A stretch of 45,285 nucleotides of DNA from Alteromonas halophila. Its GTDB lineage: Bacteria > Pseudomonadota > Gammaproteobacteria > Enterobacterales > Alteromonadaceae. The position numbers and the translations under genes are program-made. Each line of letters starts with the position of its first letter. Position 1 is the stretch's first letter. The notes below the pieces were generated by a model. It was not told the DNA's origin and made no database searches. It saw only the letters and a list, made by a program, of their open reading frames with translations. The DNA lies in assembly GCF_014651815.1 (NCBI RefSeq), contig NZ_BMXP01000015.1, positions 1-45,285 on the forward strand, written 5' to 3'. Positions 1 through 7,698 of this stretch are shown here, in pieces.

Positions 1-52
1 CTGTTTCGAGTCTGAATTCAGGGCTGAAATTCGGGCCTTTCTTCTTTGCCAT
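1..52 (-). CDS. IS3-family transposase OrfA, N-terminal fragment cut by window edge
   Basis: Reading leftward from an ATG at 52-50, the first 17 codons give MAKKKGPNFSPEFRLET. This is the typical start of the IS3-family OrfA helix-turn-helix protein (basic residues, then NFSPEFRLE). Only the first codons are visible, so neither frameshifting into OrfB nor integrity can be judged. It lies inside the mobile island, downstream of the cargo bcp. The family call comes from the short conserved start alone. Confidence 0.6.
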   Translation of the reverse strand, partial: MAKKKGPNFSPEFRLET

Positions 53-306
53 TTTGTCACCTAATGTTGTTATGCTGCTATCATAGCAGCTCTAATTAGG
101 TGGCCAAATTCACTATGCCACTACATATATCGCTCGCCTTTCGATAGCTATAAGAGAATTTGGCACACCAAATTCTCTAAAAAAATTGAGTTCAATTACA
201 AACCACTATAATAAGCTTGGCTATAGAAAATGTCTTACAGTGTAATTTTCTGAGCATAATGCTTGCCATGCAAAATCCTTACTACCTGTCTCTTCAGTCA
301 AAGGTT
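53..306. other. IS end and cargo spacer without a gene
   Basis: This AT-rich spacer lies between the IS3 orfA start and the stop codon of the cargo bcp. An insertion-sequence terminus is expected about 50-70 bp upstream of the orfA ATG. The stretch around 104-119, which contains CCAAATTCACTATGCCA, is the best candidate. A perfect 11-bp dyad follows at 153-178. I see no credible reading frame: the short plus-strand frame at 217-411 runs antisense into bcp and has no coding character. Confidence 0.4.
153..178. repeat. Perfect 11-bp inverted repeat, 4-nt loop
   Basis: AGAGAATTTGG at 153-163 is the exact reverse complement of CCAAATTCTCT at 168-178, with CACA between. The AATTTGG/CCAAATT core recurs in the presumed IS end at 104-112. 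The dyad may be a relic of paired IS ends, an insertion hot spot or a transcription terminator. There is no clear T-run to decide. Confidence 0.6.
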
Positions 307-771
307 TCATTTGCCTTCTTGGAGATAGCTCAGGACAGTTTCATGATGATCTTTGGTTTTAAATTTATCAAAAACATGTTCAATATCGCCGTTTTCATCA
401 ACAAGGAATGAAGTTCGTACCACCCCCATGTTCTCACGGCCCATGAATTTTTTTAGTTGCCAAACGCCATATGCTTCACAAACAGCGTGATCTTCATCTG
501 CGAGTAGGGTGAAGTTCAGTTCCTGCTTGTTGGTGAAGTTTGTAAGCTTTTTCGGTGTGTCTGGGCTAATGCCAAGAATTACAACGTTTAATTCGTCTAG
601 TTCTGACTTTGTGTCTCTTAGAGCACAAGCTTGAACAGTACAACCAGGGGTCGAGGCCCTTGGGTAAAAATAAACGAGTACTTTTTTGCCCTTGAAATCT
701 GCAAGGGAAACCGATTCATCATTCTGATCTTGTAACGTAAACTCTGGGGCTTTTTGGCCTGCTTCTACCAT
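307..771 (-). CDS. bcp: Complete thioredoxin-dependent thiol peroxidase (Bcp/PrxQ), cargo copy
   Basis: This 154-aa cytoplasmic peroxiredoxin reduces hydrogen peroxide and organic hydroperoxides with thioredoxin. The peroxidatic cysteine is C44 in TPGCT. A second cysteine, C49, sits five residues on (the resolving position in the two-cysteine form), and C98 lies in HAVCEAYG. The C-terminal half is intact (MGVVRTSFLVDENG, then FDKFKTKDHHE), and the length equals that of the E. coli family member. The start is supported by an AAGGA ribosome-binding sequence 9 nt upstream. It lies 102 bp after ginD, in the same direction, as island cargo. It is clearly diverged from the interrupted resident copy at 6379-6753, so it is not a recent duplicate of it. 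It probably supplies the activity lost from the resident gene; that is inference. Confidence 0.93.
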   Translation of the reverse strand: MVEAGQKAPEFTLQDQNDESVSLADFKGKKVLVYFYPRASTPGCTVQACALRDTKSELDELNVVILGISPDTPKKLTNFTNKQELNFTLLADEDHAVCEAYGVWQLKKFMGRENMGVVRTSFLVDENGDIEHVFDKFKTKDHHETVLSYLQEGK

Positions 772-842
772 TATTTAATCCTTCTTTCTTACACCAGTGA
801 ATGGAGTTCTGTAGAATTACCTCTAGCAATTGTATTGAGTAA

Positions 843-868
843 AAAACTCGTTAGAGGCGTAGAGTTTT
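843..868 (-). terminator. Weak hairpin with T-run after ginD
   Basis: On the minus strand AAAACTC pairs with GAGTTTT across a 12-nt loop and is followed by more T residues. It lies just past the ginD stop. The stem is short and AT-rich, so it may only partly separate the gin operon from the cargo bcp. Confidence 0.3.
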
Positions 869-873
869 GCGTC

Positions 874-1341
874 TTATGATAACAAGTCTCGCATAATAGT
901 TAACTGCTTTGTGAGCTCATTTGTCTGTTGGCGTTCTTGCTTCAACATGTATTCGTAGTCGGTTCGTGCTTGTGTCATTCTTTGTAGATTTTGTTCGAGC
1001 TGTTTGATCTTTTTCTCGTTGTCTAAGCTCTTGTTGAACCAATAAACAAGCTCGCGCTTGGCGTTATCGAGTCTATCTTCGAGAATAGTGAACGGATCAA
1101 TCTGCTTCTTCTCAACAAACTGTAGATGCCTTAGAGCTTTTCGTTTATTTTTTATTTCCTTGAGCTTAACCATAGGCCACTGCCTTCTGCTGATTGCATT
1201 CCTATGCATCCCCGTCAGTTGAGACAATTGTGCGATAGTGGCTGGTAGATCGGAGCTTGAGCCTATCCTGTCCATGGCTTCGACTAGACGCTTCGTGTTT
1301 TCCTCAAAATCTCGCTGGTTTCTCTCATCAAAGTTATTCAT
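874..1341 (-). CDS. ginD: GinD-like helix-turn-helix / coiled-coil recombination accessory protein
   Basis: This 155-aa protein is the last of the four recombination genes. Residues about 33-60 (LPATIAQLSQLTGMHRNAISRR) read as a helix-turn-helix. From about residue 85 to the end the sequence is highly charged with heptad-like leucines, predicting a long coiled coil. GInt elements carry such a small HTH protein as the fourth gin gene, needed for integration and excision; TnpC of Tn554-like transposons is comparable. The start codon overlaps the end of ginC by 8 nt, which implies translational coupling. The exact DNA contacts are not known from sequence. Confidence 0.75.
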   Translation of the reverse strand: MNNFDERNQRDFEENTKRLVEAMDRIGSSSDLPATIAQLSQLTGMHRNAISRRQWPMVKLKEIKNKRKALRHLQFVEKKQIDPFTILEDRLDNAKRELVYWFNKSLDNEKKIKQLEQNLQRMTQARTDYEYMLKQERQQTNELTKQLTIMRDLLS

Positions 1342-3388
1342 CGTCTACACTATGCCCCAGTAGTTCTAGTACTTGTTTAGCCTCGCTAATCACCTCATTT
1401 ATTTGCTCGTAATTGTCTTGATAGTTCGGATTGTTGAGGTTTGCCAGATTAGTGTTGTATATCTCTCGCCAATAGGGAGCATTTGCTTCACTTACAATAG
1501 CATTTGAACAACGGTTTGGGTTACATCTGAGGGAGCCGATGCAAGGAAGATCAGTATTAGTGCTATCAGAACCGTAGCAATATCCTAATCCTACATTAAT
1601 GACGCCTAGGCCTTGGTCCGCCATTGCATTAAAGATCTCATCCTTAGAATAACCGCTTGCCATATAGCCTTTGAAGGCATTACGTAATCGCTCTTTATGT
1701 TCAGCTGCTTTACCTCCAAGATAGTTTCCATCTGGGTCTGCAGTTGCTTTTATCACCTCAACTTCAGACTGTTTCCTTAGTCTCTGTGCTGTTTGGCTCT
1801 CAACTAAACTGTCTGCAATTCCGCCGTAGCCCATTGTGACATCGCTTGTAGAGCCTCGGGATAGAAATTTATCTACAGTATTGACCAGGTGCTTTAGTTG
1901 AAATGAAATTAGAGGAAGGCCTGCTTCCAACCTGTATAGTTGATATGCGAGCGTGTGGCGCATCATGTAATTACTAAAGCAAAGGTCATCATCGGGTGAT
2001 GCATACTTTATAAAAATCTTTAATTGGTGCCGTATTGAAACCGAGTTCTGGGCTGTTTCCTTCTCTTTAAATTTCTTGGTATGAATAGAGCTAAATATTA
2101 ATTCTCTTTGAGTTATTGAACTCAAAATTCTGATTGCATTTATCGCGTCTTCAATGATTGGAATAACAACCCACTTATCATCGAAAAGGCCTTTGGAAAA
2201 ACTATCCTTTCCTTTGAAAACATGTGAACGAAGAAGTCTTATTCCATTTTCTTCAGTCAGACAAGTCCTCAAGTTTATAACGGCCAGTTCAGATGGGCGC
2301 ATCCCGGTATATTGACCTATTAAGTATCTTGCAGCACTGGCCACAAGTGTTAAATGCGCATAAACAATTGATAGTGAGAACCCAGTTCCTTGATGATTGG
2401 CGAGAAAGAGGGTCATATCTTTCAAGTTATATTTTCCCTTGGAGTTTCGCAGGTCGTTCGGTATGCCGTATTTGCAGTCGACAAACTGCTCAGAATATCC
2501 TGCATTTAGAAGCCGATATGCCCTATATATATGAAAGGTTTCTTTAGTGACACCGGCATTCTTGCAATATTGGTGGGTATCTTTAAGCGTATATCGACTT
2601 ACATACGAGTCCAATACATCCTTTTCCATAGTCATTAAAAAGTCGTGCACAAGTACTGATGCTGCCCTTATGAGCTTATCAAACGCCCAGTTTGGCATAA
2701 CTTGACTAGTAACCTGCTTGCTATAGCGTTTCTTCCAAGTGAATTGGTCAGAGTCGAACGCTGGAACGCTCTCACCAAAGATATTCTCAGATGTGTAGGG
2801 GTTTTGAATGTAAGAGAAAAATTGTTTTAAGTCATCGTTATAGGTACTTGTGTGAAGTTTGGCAGCTTCCCTGTAATCATTGGCTTGAATTTGAGTTAGC
2901 GAAAAATATTTTCTTTCAACATGCTCATCTCCAAGTTTATTTTTTAGAATGTAAAATAGAGTTTCAAAAAAACGGAGACCAGACTTCATGTGTGCCAAGA
3001 CAGTACTTGTAGCAAGCTTGCTCATAGTCTTTCTTTTGGCTTTTTTCCTATTGCTTATAAAGACCTCTGGAGTTAGTAGAACACTCAGAAGTAAGCACTT
3101 AAGCTCTATAACCACCTCTGAGGGAATGTTTCTATATTTTTTGAAGTTTATTTTAAGTTTACTACCTCTGATGTTTGCTGAGACATTTGGGTTTTCAAGG
3201 TTAAAATCCCAGGCCGTATCGGAGAATATTGATGCTTTAGAGACTGGCAGGCTGAGTAATTCAGTAAAATAAACTATGTTTTCTTTCGTTGCGGCTTCAT
3301 ATTGCTCAGGTTGTAAAAAATCTGCTCTGTATTTTTTTAGCTTAGCGATAGTACTAAGGATGTTGAGGTAGTGTGGTTGTCTCTCCAT
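1334..3388 (-). CDS. ginC: GinC-like tyrosine-recombinase-fold protein, large subunit
   Basis: This 684-aa protein is the third gene of the recombinase operon. A C-terminal catalytic region is recognisable: the first arginine in TGMRPSEL near residue 363, MMRHTLAY near 474, a K-H pair near 499 and a candidate nucleophile Tyr in MGYGG near 520. The residue three before the second arginine is Tyr, where classical enzymes have His (HxxR). Beyond the catalytic fold is a cysteine-rich tail (C-Y-G near 603, then CIGSLRCNPNRC near 616-627) that could bind zinc. The large N-terminal part, about residues 1-300, has no motif I recognise. The gene starts 9 nt after ginB ends and overlaps ginD. Family membership is sound; whether it cleaves DNA is uncertain. 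Confidence 0.75.
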   Translation of the reverse strand: MERQPHYLNILSTIAKLKKYRADFLQPEQYEAATKENIVYFTELLSLPVSKASIFSDTAWDFNLENPNVSANIRGSKLKINFKKYRNIPSEVVIELKCLLLSVLLTPEVFISNRKKAKRKTMSKLATSTVLAHMKSGLRFFETLFYILKNKLGDEHVERKYFSLTQIQANDYREAAKLHTSTYNDDLKQFFSYIQNPYTSENIFGESVPAFDSDQFTWKKRYSKQVTSQVMPNWAFDKLIRAASVLVHDFLMTMEKDVLDSYVSRYTLKDTHQYCKNAGVTKETFHIYRAYRLLNAGYSEQFVDCKYGIPNDLRNSKGKYNLKDMTLFLANHQGTGFSLSIVYAHLTLVASAARYLIGQYTGMRPSELAVINLRTCLTEENGIRLLRSHVFKGKDSFSKGLFDDKWVVIPIIEDAINAIRILSSITQRELIFSSIHTKKFKEKETAQNSVSIRHQLKIFIKYASPDDDLCFSNYMMRHTLAYQLYRLEAGLPLISFQLKHLVNTVDKFLSRGSTSDVTMGYGGIADSLVESQTAQRLRKQSEVEVIKATADPDGNYLGGKAAEHKERLRNAFKGYMASGYSKDEIFNAMADQGLGVINVGLGYCYGSDSTNTDLPCIGSLRCNPNRCSNAIVSEANAPYWREIYNTNLANLNNPNYQDNYEQINEVISEAKQVLELLGHSVDDE

Positions 3389-3397
3389 TCTATTCCC

Positions 3398-5032
3398 TCA
3401 AATTAGTTCAGTTGTTTCGACATATAGAGACAACCTTTCGGCTTCATCTAGCTCTTGCGCGCTAAATTCTGAATATCGTGCATCTAAAATTGGGTTTAGC
3501 AACGCAAGGTTATTCTTTATTACCTTGCCAAAGGGCGTATCTAAGATCCTACTATTTTGAATTTTGGTTAAGTAGTCGCGCTTCATAGCAAAGAGTTGAG
3601 GTAAATCTGTCTGAGTAATGATCATGTTTGGGCAACTAAGACACATATTGTATGTACTGCATGGCTTGCCTGGTGTGTAGTTGGAAAGACTCTTAACTGA
3701 CTCAGGGGGATCAAAAATGTTCTTACATGTAGCTAAAGGCGTTGATATGGGTATAGAGTGCTCTTTATTTTTCTGACTCACTCTCTTATTCGGCGTTTTG
3801 CGTACTGATGATTGTGCGTTGCGATGAATCTCTAATAATTTTTTTCGGATTTTTTCTCTAGCCATTCTTCCAAAATCATGTATATCTAGATAACGCATAG
3901 TCGCATATAAGCTCTTATGACCCATTAACAACTGAACTTCTCTAATTGATACTCCTTGTTCTATTAGTTCACTAACAAATGTTGGTCTGAACCTCGTTGT
4001 TTCTAAGATTTTTACGCCACTATGATAGTCAAATATCTGATGTCGCGTAGTAAAATTTTTTATGGCTTTAGTTACATGATGGACAAGAGGAAGACTTTTT
4101 ATGAGTCCGTTATGAGTTTCAAATAACCATAGTTTATTTTTATGTTCAGGAGGGGCCTTTTCTCTTATCCGATTAGTTAGTTTTAATACATCATCAAAAA
4201 TGCCTTTTACCTGACTTCCTTGGCTATGAGTTAACCATTGAAGATCTGCCTTGAAAATATCCAAATGATACAGCTTTTGTCCATCGGAGCGGTCTTTCCA
4301 ATACCGTAAACATGGTTTACCTGTTGCTGGATGTGCATCAACCAGATCGTCAACACAAAGAGAATATATTGATTCAACATTCATTCCGGTTACTTGGAGT
4401 AGCTTAAGTAGAAAGGGGAGTAACTGGTTCATGGTAACTTTGCAGGGAACGGCCGAATATCCAAAGGCAGTAACAGATCTCTTACTTGTATTTTTGTAGG
4501 AAGGAAGAAGCTTTGAAATTTCGCTGATATCTCTGTCTATAGCATCTATAATCAATTTTCTATCACGGTCGGTGTAGGGCTTGTAGCGATCCGTCACTCT
4601 AGTGTGATAGCAAAATGCACTTGGTAAATAGAACCTTTCAAAATTCGGAGTGTTAATAAAGATTGCTTTGTTTAAGACGTTTTTGTACGTAGTTTGCAAA
4701 ACATTTGCATAACGATTATGTATTTTTTCCTCCAATATGCATCGTTTTAAGTATGCATTAAAGTCATGTAATGAGAATTCATTCAGCGCTTTGCAGAGAT
4801 AAATTGGCTCGTCGTTAAATTTCTCTTTCATCAACGCTGACACATGCTTGAAAGCCAACTTAATATCGTTTCGATGCGACTGACTATTTTTGACTTTACA
4901 CACTGACGTGAAGAGGTGCATTAGTTGGCGATGCGGCGAATTTTCAGTAGGTTGTACCAAATCATCAAAGCTATTTAGTGGTATTTTTAGCAGTTGTGCC
5001 CATTCATCCATAAAGACTGTTGCAATGTTCAC
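3398..5032 (-). CDS. ginB: GinB-like tyrosine-recombinase-fold protein, apparently catalytically degenerate
   Basis: This 544-aa protein is the second recombinase gene; its ATG overlaps the ginA stop by 4 nt. The C-terminal fold keeps the LLMGHKSLYATMRYLD block with His near 370 and a candidate Tyr nucleophile near 379, and Arg in RFRPTF near 346. The box normally reading TGxRxSEL is TGMNVESI near 216, so the first arginine appears to be Asn, and the HxxR histidine position holds Thr. A cysteine cluster, CSTYNMCLSC near 457-467, follows the catalytic part and may form a zinc site, as in TnpB of Tn554-like elements. A structural or regulatory role beside GinA is possible. The alignment was made by eye, so the missing residues need confirmation. 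Confidence 0.75.
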   Translation of the reverse strand: MNIATVFMDEWAQLLKIPLNSFDDLVQPTENSPHRQLMHLFTSVCKVKNSQSHRNDIKLAFKHVSALMKEKFNDEPIYLCKALNEFSLHDFNAYLKRCILEEKIHNRYANVLQTTYKNVLNKAIFINTPNFERFYLPSAFCYHTRVTDRYKPYTDRDRKLIIDAIDRDISEISKLLPSYKNTSKRSVTAFGYSAVPCKVTMNQLLPFLLKLLQVTGMNVESIYSLCVDDLVDAHPATGKPCLRYWKDRSDGQKLYHLDIFKADLQWLTHSQGSQVKGIFDDVLKLTNRIREKAPPEHKNKLWLFETHNGLIKSLPLVHHVTKAIKNFTTRHQIFDYHSGVKILETTRFRPTFVSELIEQGVSIREVQLLMGHKSLYATMRYLDIHDFGRMAREKIRKKLLEIHRNAQSSVRKTPNKRVSQKNKEHSIPISTPLATCKNIFDPPESVKSLSNYTPGKPCSTYNMCLSCPNMIITQTDLPQLFAMKRDYLTKIQNSRILDTPFGKVIKNNLALLNPILDARYSEFSAQELDEAERLSLYVETTELI

Positions 5033-6273
5033 TTTTTGTCCTTGATGGATATTTTCAGTTGTGTTTTCTTTACTAGCCGCTCCATTCGTTCCGCCTTTGT
5101 GATTACTTCACCCTCGCTATCAGATATTTTTTTATATAGCTCCACCGGTATTTTTGTATACACCTCGGTGCTACTCAGATATGCATGGCCTAATGATTTT
5201 TGCACTACAGCAAGTCTGTCAACATAGGTTTGTCCTATATCAGGTGACTGAAGTAAGTCATAAGCATAGCCATGCCTTAGTTTATGTGGAGAAATGGGCT
5301 TATGCAGCGCTCCACTTTGTATTGCACGATTTGAAAGCCTATCCAGTAATTTAGACAAGCATTTAGGTGTAATGGGTCTTCCTTTGGAATTAAAAAATGC
5401 AGGCAACTCATCTGGTGAAACGTATTTCCTCGCGTACTTTTTATAAAGCGGAGAAGCATGATATTTATTTGTTCGGTCTAACACCGCTCGGCTTACTAGG
5501 GTCATTCTCTGTTTTCTATTATTATGGCGACCTTTTACACCGTCTATAGAAAGAGGAGCATACGAAGATATAGTTGGTGTATCAGAGTTTCGGGATATTA
5601 GCTTTTGACTATTAAATTCAGTGGCATCTATGATGTCTTGCTGAGTTACGTTTTGTAACTCAGACCTCCTAATACCAGAATCAAAAATAAACTGAAGTAT
5701 CAGTCTTTCTCTTTCCGAGCTGGTTTGCATCATTAATATTGTGAGCTCATTAATTGAACAAGATCCAACAAGTTTTTGCTTTACGGATCCACTAATTAAT
5801 CCATTTTCATATGGACTTTTCTCGATGTACGAATCTCTATGTTCTTGGGTTTGATAAAGAAATTTATGAATGAATGCTTGCAGTGTCGCATCCCTATTTC
5901 TTATTGTCGCTGAAGCCAGGTTATGAATAGTTTTTAATTCTGCCAGATACTCTTCGATGACAAATTTCGATACAGTAAGGTAGGCTTCGTCAAGCAAAGA
6001 GTCACTGAATTCTGGTCGTTTTCTCAGGTAAGCCAAAAAATAGGTCAGATTTTTTGCATATGTTTTTGCGGTGTGAGGGCTTATCTTATTGTTTCTCAAG
6101 CTGTATGAGAGAAACTCTGAAATCAACGGTAGGACTCGAAGTTCATCATCAAAAGCCGCAACACCAGTAAGTAACTCGGTTTTAGATAACCAAATATCAT
6201 CATCTTCATTCAGTAAAGACTTAGATAAATCAACAGGCTCTTTAGCAGCAACAAAAGAACTGAGCTCCTTCAT
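5029..6273 (-). CDS. ginA: GinA-like tyrosine recombinase with full catalytic set
   Basis: This 414-aa integrase is the first gene of the operon and lies next to the element boundary. The catalytic residues of tyrosine recombinases are all visible: Arg in GIRRSEL near 200, HKLRHGYA (HxxR) near 329-332, GHAYLSSTEVYTK with His near 362 and nucleophile Tyr near 371. An N-terminal SAM-like core-binding domain is likely at about 50-170 (LRNNKISPHTAKTYAKNL). It should perform DNA cleavage and strand exchange at the att site in bcp. The start is 120 bp from the junction with the truncated bcp, leaving room for the operon promoter. Base composition is AT-rich compared with the flanking chromosome. 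Confidence 0.8.
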   Translation of the reverse strand: MKELSSFVAAKEPVDLSKSLLNEDDDIWLSKTELLTGVAAFDDELRVLPLISEFLSYSLRNNKISPHTAKTYAKNLTYFLAYLRKRPEFSDSLLDEAYLTVSKFVIEEYLAELKTIHNLASATIRNRDATLQAFIHKFLYQTQEHRDSYIEKSPYENGLISGSVKQKLVGSCSINELTILMMQTSSERERLILQFIFDSGIRRSELQNVTQQDIIDATEFNSQKLISRNSDTPTISSYAPLSIDGVKGRHNNRKQRMTLVSRAVLDRTNKYHASPLYKKYARKYVSPDELPAFFNSKGRPITPKCLSKLLDRLSNRAIQSGALHKPISPHKLRHGYAYDLLQSPDIGQTYVDRLAVVQKSLGHAYLSSTEVYTKIPVELYKKISDSEGEVITKAERMERLVKKTQLKISIKDKK

Positions 6274-6378
6274 GGAAACCTACTTTATCCGTTTGGACTG
6301 TGCAGTTTTTAAGCGTAGTAGTAAAGAGTGATTTTAGAAAAGGAAATGAGGATTTTTTAGAACGTAATGTGCAAATTA

Positions 6379-6753
6379 TTAGAGGGGGTATAAATGAATG
6401 CCATCATACTCTTTACCCATAAATTTCTTCGGGCCCCACACACCAAACGCATCGGCAACCGCATGATCTTCATCAGACAACAACGTAAAGTTAAGTGACT
6501 CTTTGTCGATGAACTTAGGGAGCCGCTTCACGGGATCAGGGCTGATACCTAATACCACCACATTATGCCCGTCCAGCTCTGGCTTTACATCTCTGAGATT
6601 CTGAGCCTGGGTCGTACAGCCGGGTGTCATTGCTTTCGGATAAAAATACACCAGCACCTTTTTACCCGAAAAATCGGCCAATGAAACATCATCGCCGGTC
6701 TCACAAGGAAGCGTAAACTGTGGTGCTGCGTCGCCTGCCTGAAGTGTCTTCAT
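6379..6753 (-). pseudogene. bcp: Resident bcp, 3' end displaced by the integrated element
   Basis: This chromosomal peroxiredoxin gene is cut by the island. Codons 1-120 are normal Bcp with peroxidatic C46 in TPGCT and run up to KEYDGIH. Homology then stops and four foreign codons (LYPL) precede a stop at 6379, so about 30-35 C-terminal residues including the FKTKDHHE segment are missing. The resolving position five residues after C46 is Gln, and the third cysteine seen in the cargo copy is also absent, so this was a one-cysteine type enzyme. AAGGAA provides a good ribosome-binding site. It follows gcvR in the same direction, as in E. coli. The truncated product is unlikely to fold as an active peroxidase. 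Confidence 0.88.
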
Positions 6754-6891
6754 AGAATTCCTTCTTGTTGTTCAAGGTTTAGTGCCAGAAAGCCTAATCG
6801 GCGATAGGTAAAATGTCCATAGACAACCGGCACACTGCGACCGGTGTAGCAAAAAGAGCGGCTGGCAGTCACGACTTTGCGTTGACACCAT

Positions 6892-6928
6892 GAGGCGGGC
6901 GACCGGCTTTAAGAACCACGCCCGCTTC
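6892..6928. repeat. 10-bp GC-rich hairpin between gcvR and bcp
   Basis: GAGGCGGGCG at 6892-6901 pairs with CGCCCGCTTC at 6919-6928 with one G-T wobble and a 17-nt loop. It sits in the 210-bp gap between the gcvR stop and the bcp start. There is no T-run, so it is more likely an mRNA processing or attenuation structure than a simple terminator. I see no gene in the gap. Confidence 0.4.
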
Positions 6929-6963
6929 AGAAGCACTGAAAACTGACGGTGTCGCGGTGATAT

Positions 6964-7527
6964 TTACCAGTTTGCAGAATCATCCTGTTCGTCGCGTTTA
7001 TATTTATCAACCACTTTACCGGTCACATTCAGCTCATCAAACAGCGCCATCAGCGAGGTTTCGATGTCGGCATAATTTTCAGCGGAGGGAATATTCACCA
7101 CAAATTTGCAACGCATGGTGTGTTTGCCTGAGGTACTGTCAGTGAAGGTGCGTTGCCTGAAAGCACTAATAGAAGCACTGCGCTCGGCAAAAAAGCCAGT
7201 GACAGCCTCAATCAGGCCCGCGGTATCGTCACCACTAAACTCTACATCAAATAAGTGTGCCAGGTTCTGTTTTGCGTGATGGCTGGTCCGCTTCATCATA
7301 GAAAGCAAATCAAGACGCTGGCAAAGTGGGGGGATGAGGCATTCAGCCCGGGTGATTGCCTGGTGAGATCCTTCCAGAATCATTGTAAGAGAAAACTCTT
7401 TGCCATAAATCGCCTGACGGCTGTCAAGAATATTACACTGAGCATCAGAAACCATCGAAGCCAGTTCACTGAGAATTCCGCTTCGGTCTGTCCCCAAAAT
7501 CGTTACAATTAACTGATGTTGCGCCAT
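6964..7527 (-). CDS. gcvR: Glycine cleavage system transcriptional repressor GcvR
   Basis: This 187-aa protein has two ACT domains (about residues 5-80 and 90-170). It starts MAQHQLIVTILGTDRSGIL, and the second domain is rich in the FDVEFSGDDTAGLIEAVTGFF pattern. In E. coli GcvR binds GcvA and glycine and holds the gcv operon off when glycine is low. The reading frame stays open upstream to 7971, but that part lies opposite dapA and has no family homology, so I place the start at 7527, matching the family length. It is divergent from dapA and followed by bcp, a gene order shared with enterics. Confidence 0.9.
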   Translation of the reverse strand: MAQHQLIVTILGTDRSGILSELASMVSDAQCNILDSRQAIYGKEFSLTMILEGSHQAITRAECLIPPLCQRLDLLSMMKRTSHHAKQNLAHLFDVEFSGDDTAGLIEAVTGFFAERSASISAFRQRTFTDSTSGKHTMRCKFVVNIPSAENYADIETSLMALFDELNVTGKVVDKYKRDEQDDSANW

Positions 7528-7698
7528 GATCTCATACTTCAAATTTCGCGAGGCGGAGATACTAGCACAGGCTTTTATTGCTGTCCTCATGCGCGCGACC
7601 CAGCCATGGTTAAGAATATTCGCCGCGATACGCTGCCAATGCTTGTGTTTATGGTCTGAGATAATTACCATTGGGCGCTCACAAAAAGCGGAGAGATT

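Larger units (their letters stand above)
1..6393 (-). mobile_element. GInt-type integrative element (ginABCD operon plus cargo), left end outside window
   Basis: An AT-rich block interrupts the chromosomal bcp gene. Its right junction is near 6393/6394, where bcp reading frame homology stops after the codons for DGIH and is replaced by four unrelated codons and a stop. About 120 bp further in begins a tight four-gene operon of three tyrosine-recombinase-like proteins and a small HTH/coiled-coil protein. That is the hallmark of GInt elements, known to be built as ginABCD operon, cargo, then a short AT-rich end, and to integrate site-specifically with imperfect flanking repeats. Visible cargo is a complete second bcp and the start of an IS3-family element. 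The missing 3' part of the resident bcp should lie beyond the other end, left of this window. RIT and Tn554-like three-gene transposons are the nearest alternatives, but the fourth small gene and the operon order favour GInt. Confidence 0.8.

Noticed and set aside
217..411. Plus-strand 64-aa frame in the island
   Set aside because: It runs antisense into the cargo bcp and is probably an AT-rich chance frame.
1..6393. Prophage or integrative conjugative element
   Set aside because: No phage structural, replication or conjugation genes are visible; the three-recombinase operon fits a GInt better. The hidden left part could still carry other cargo.
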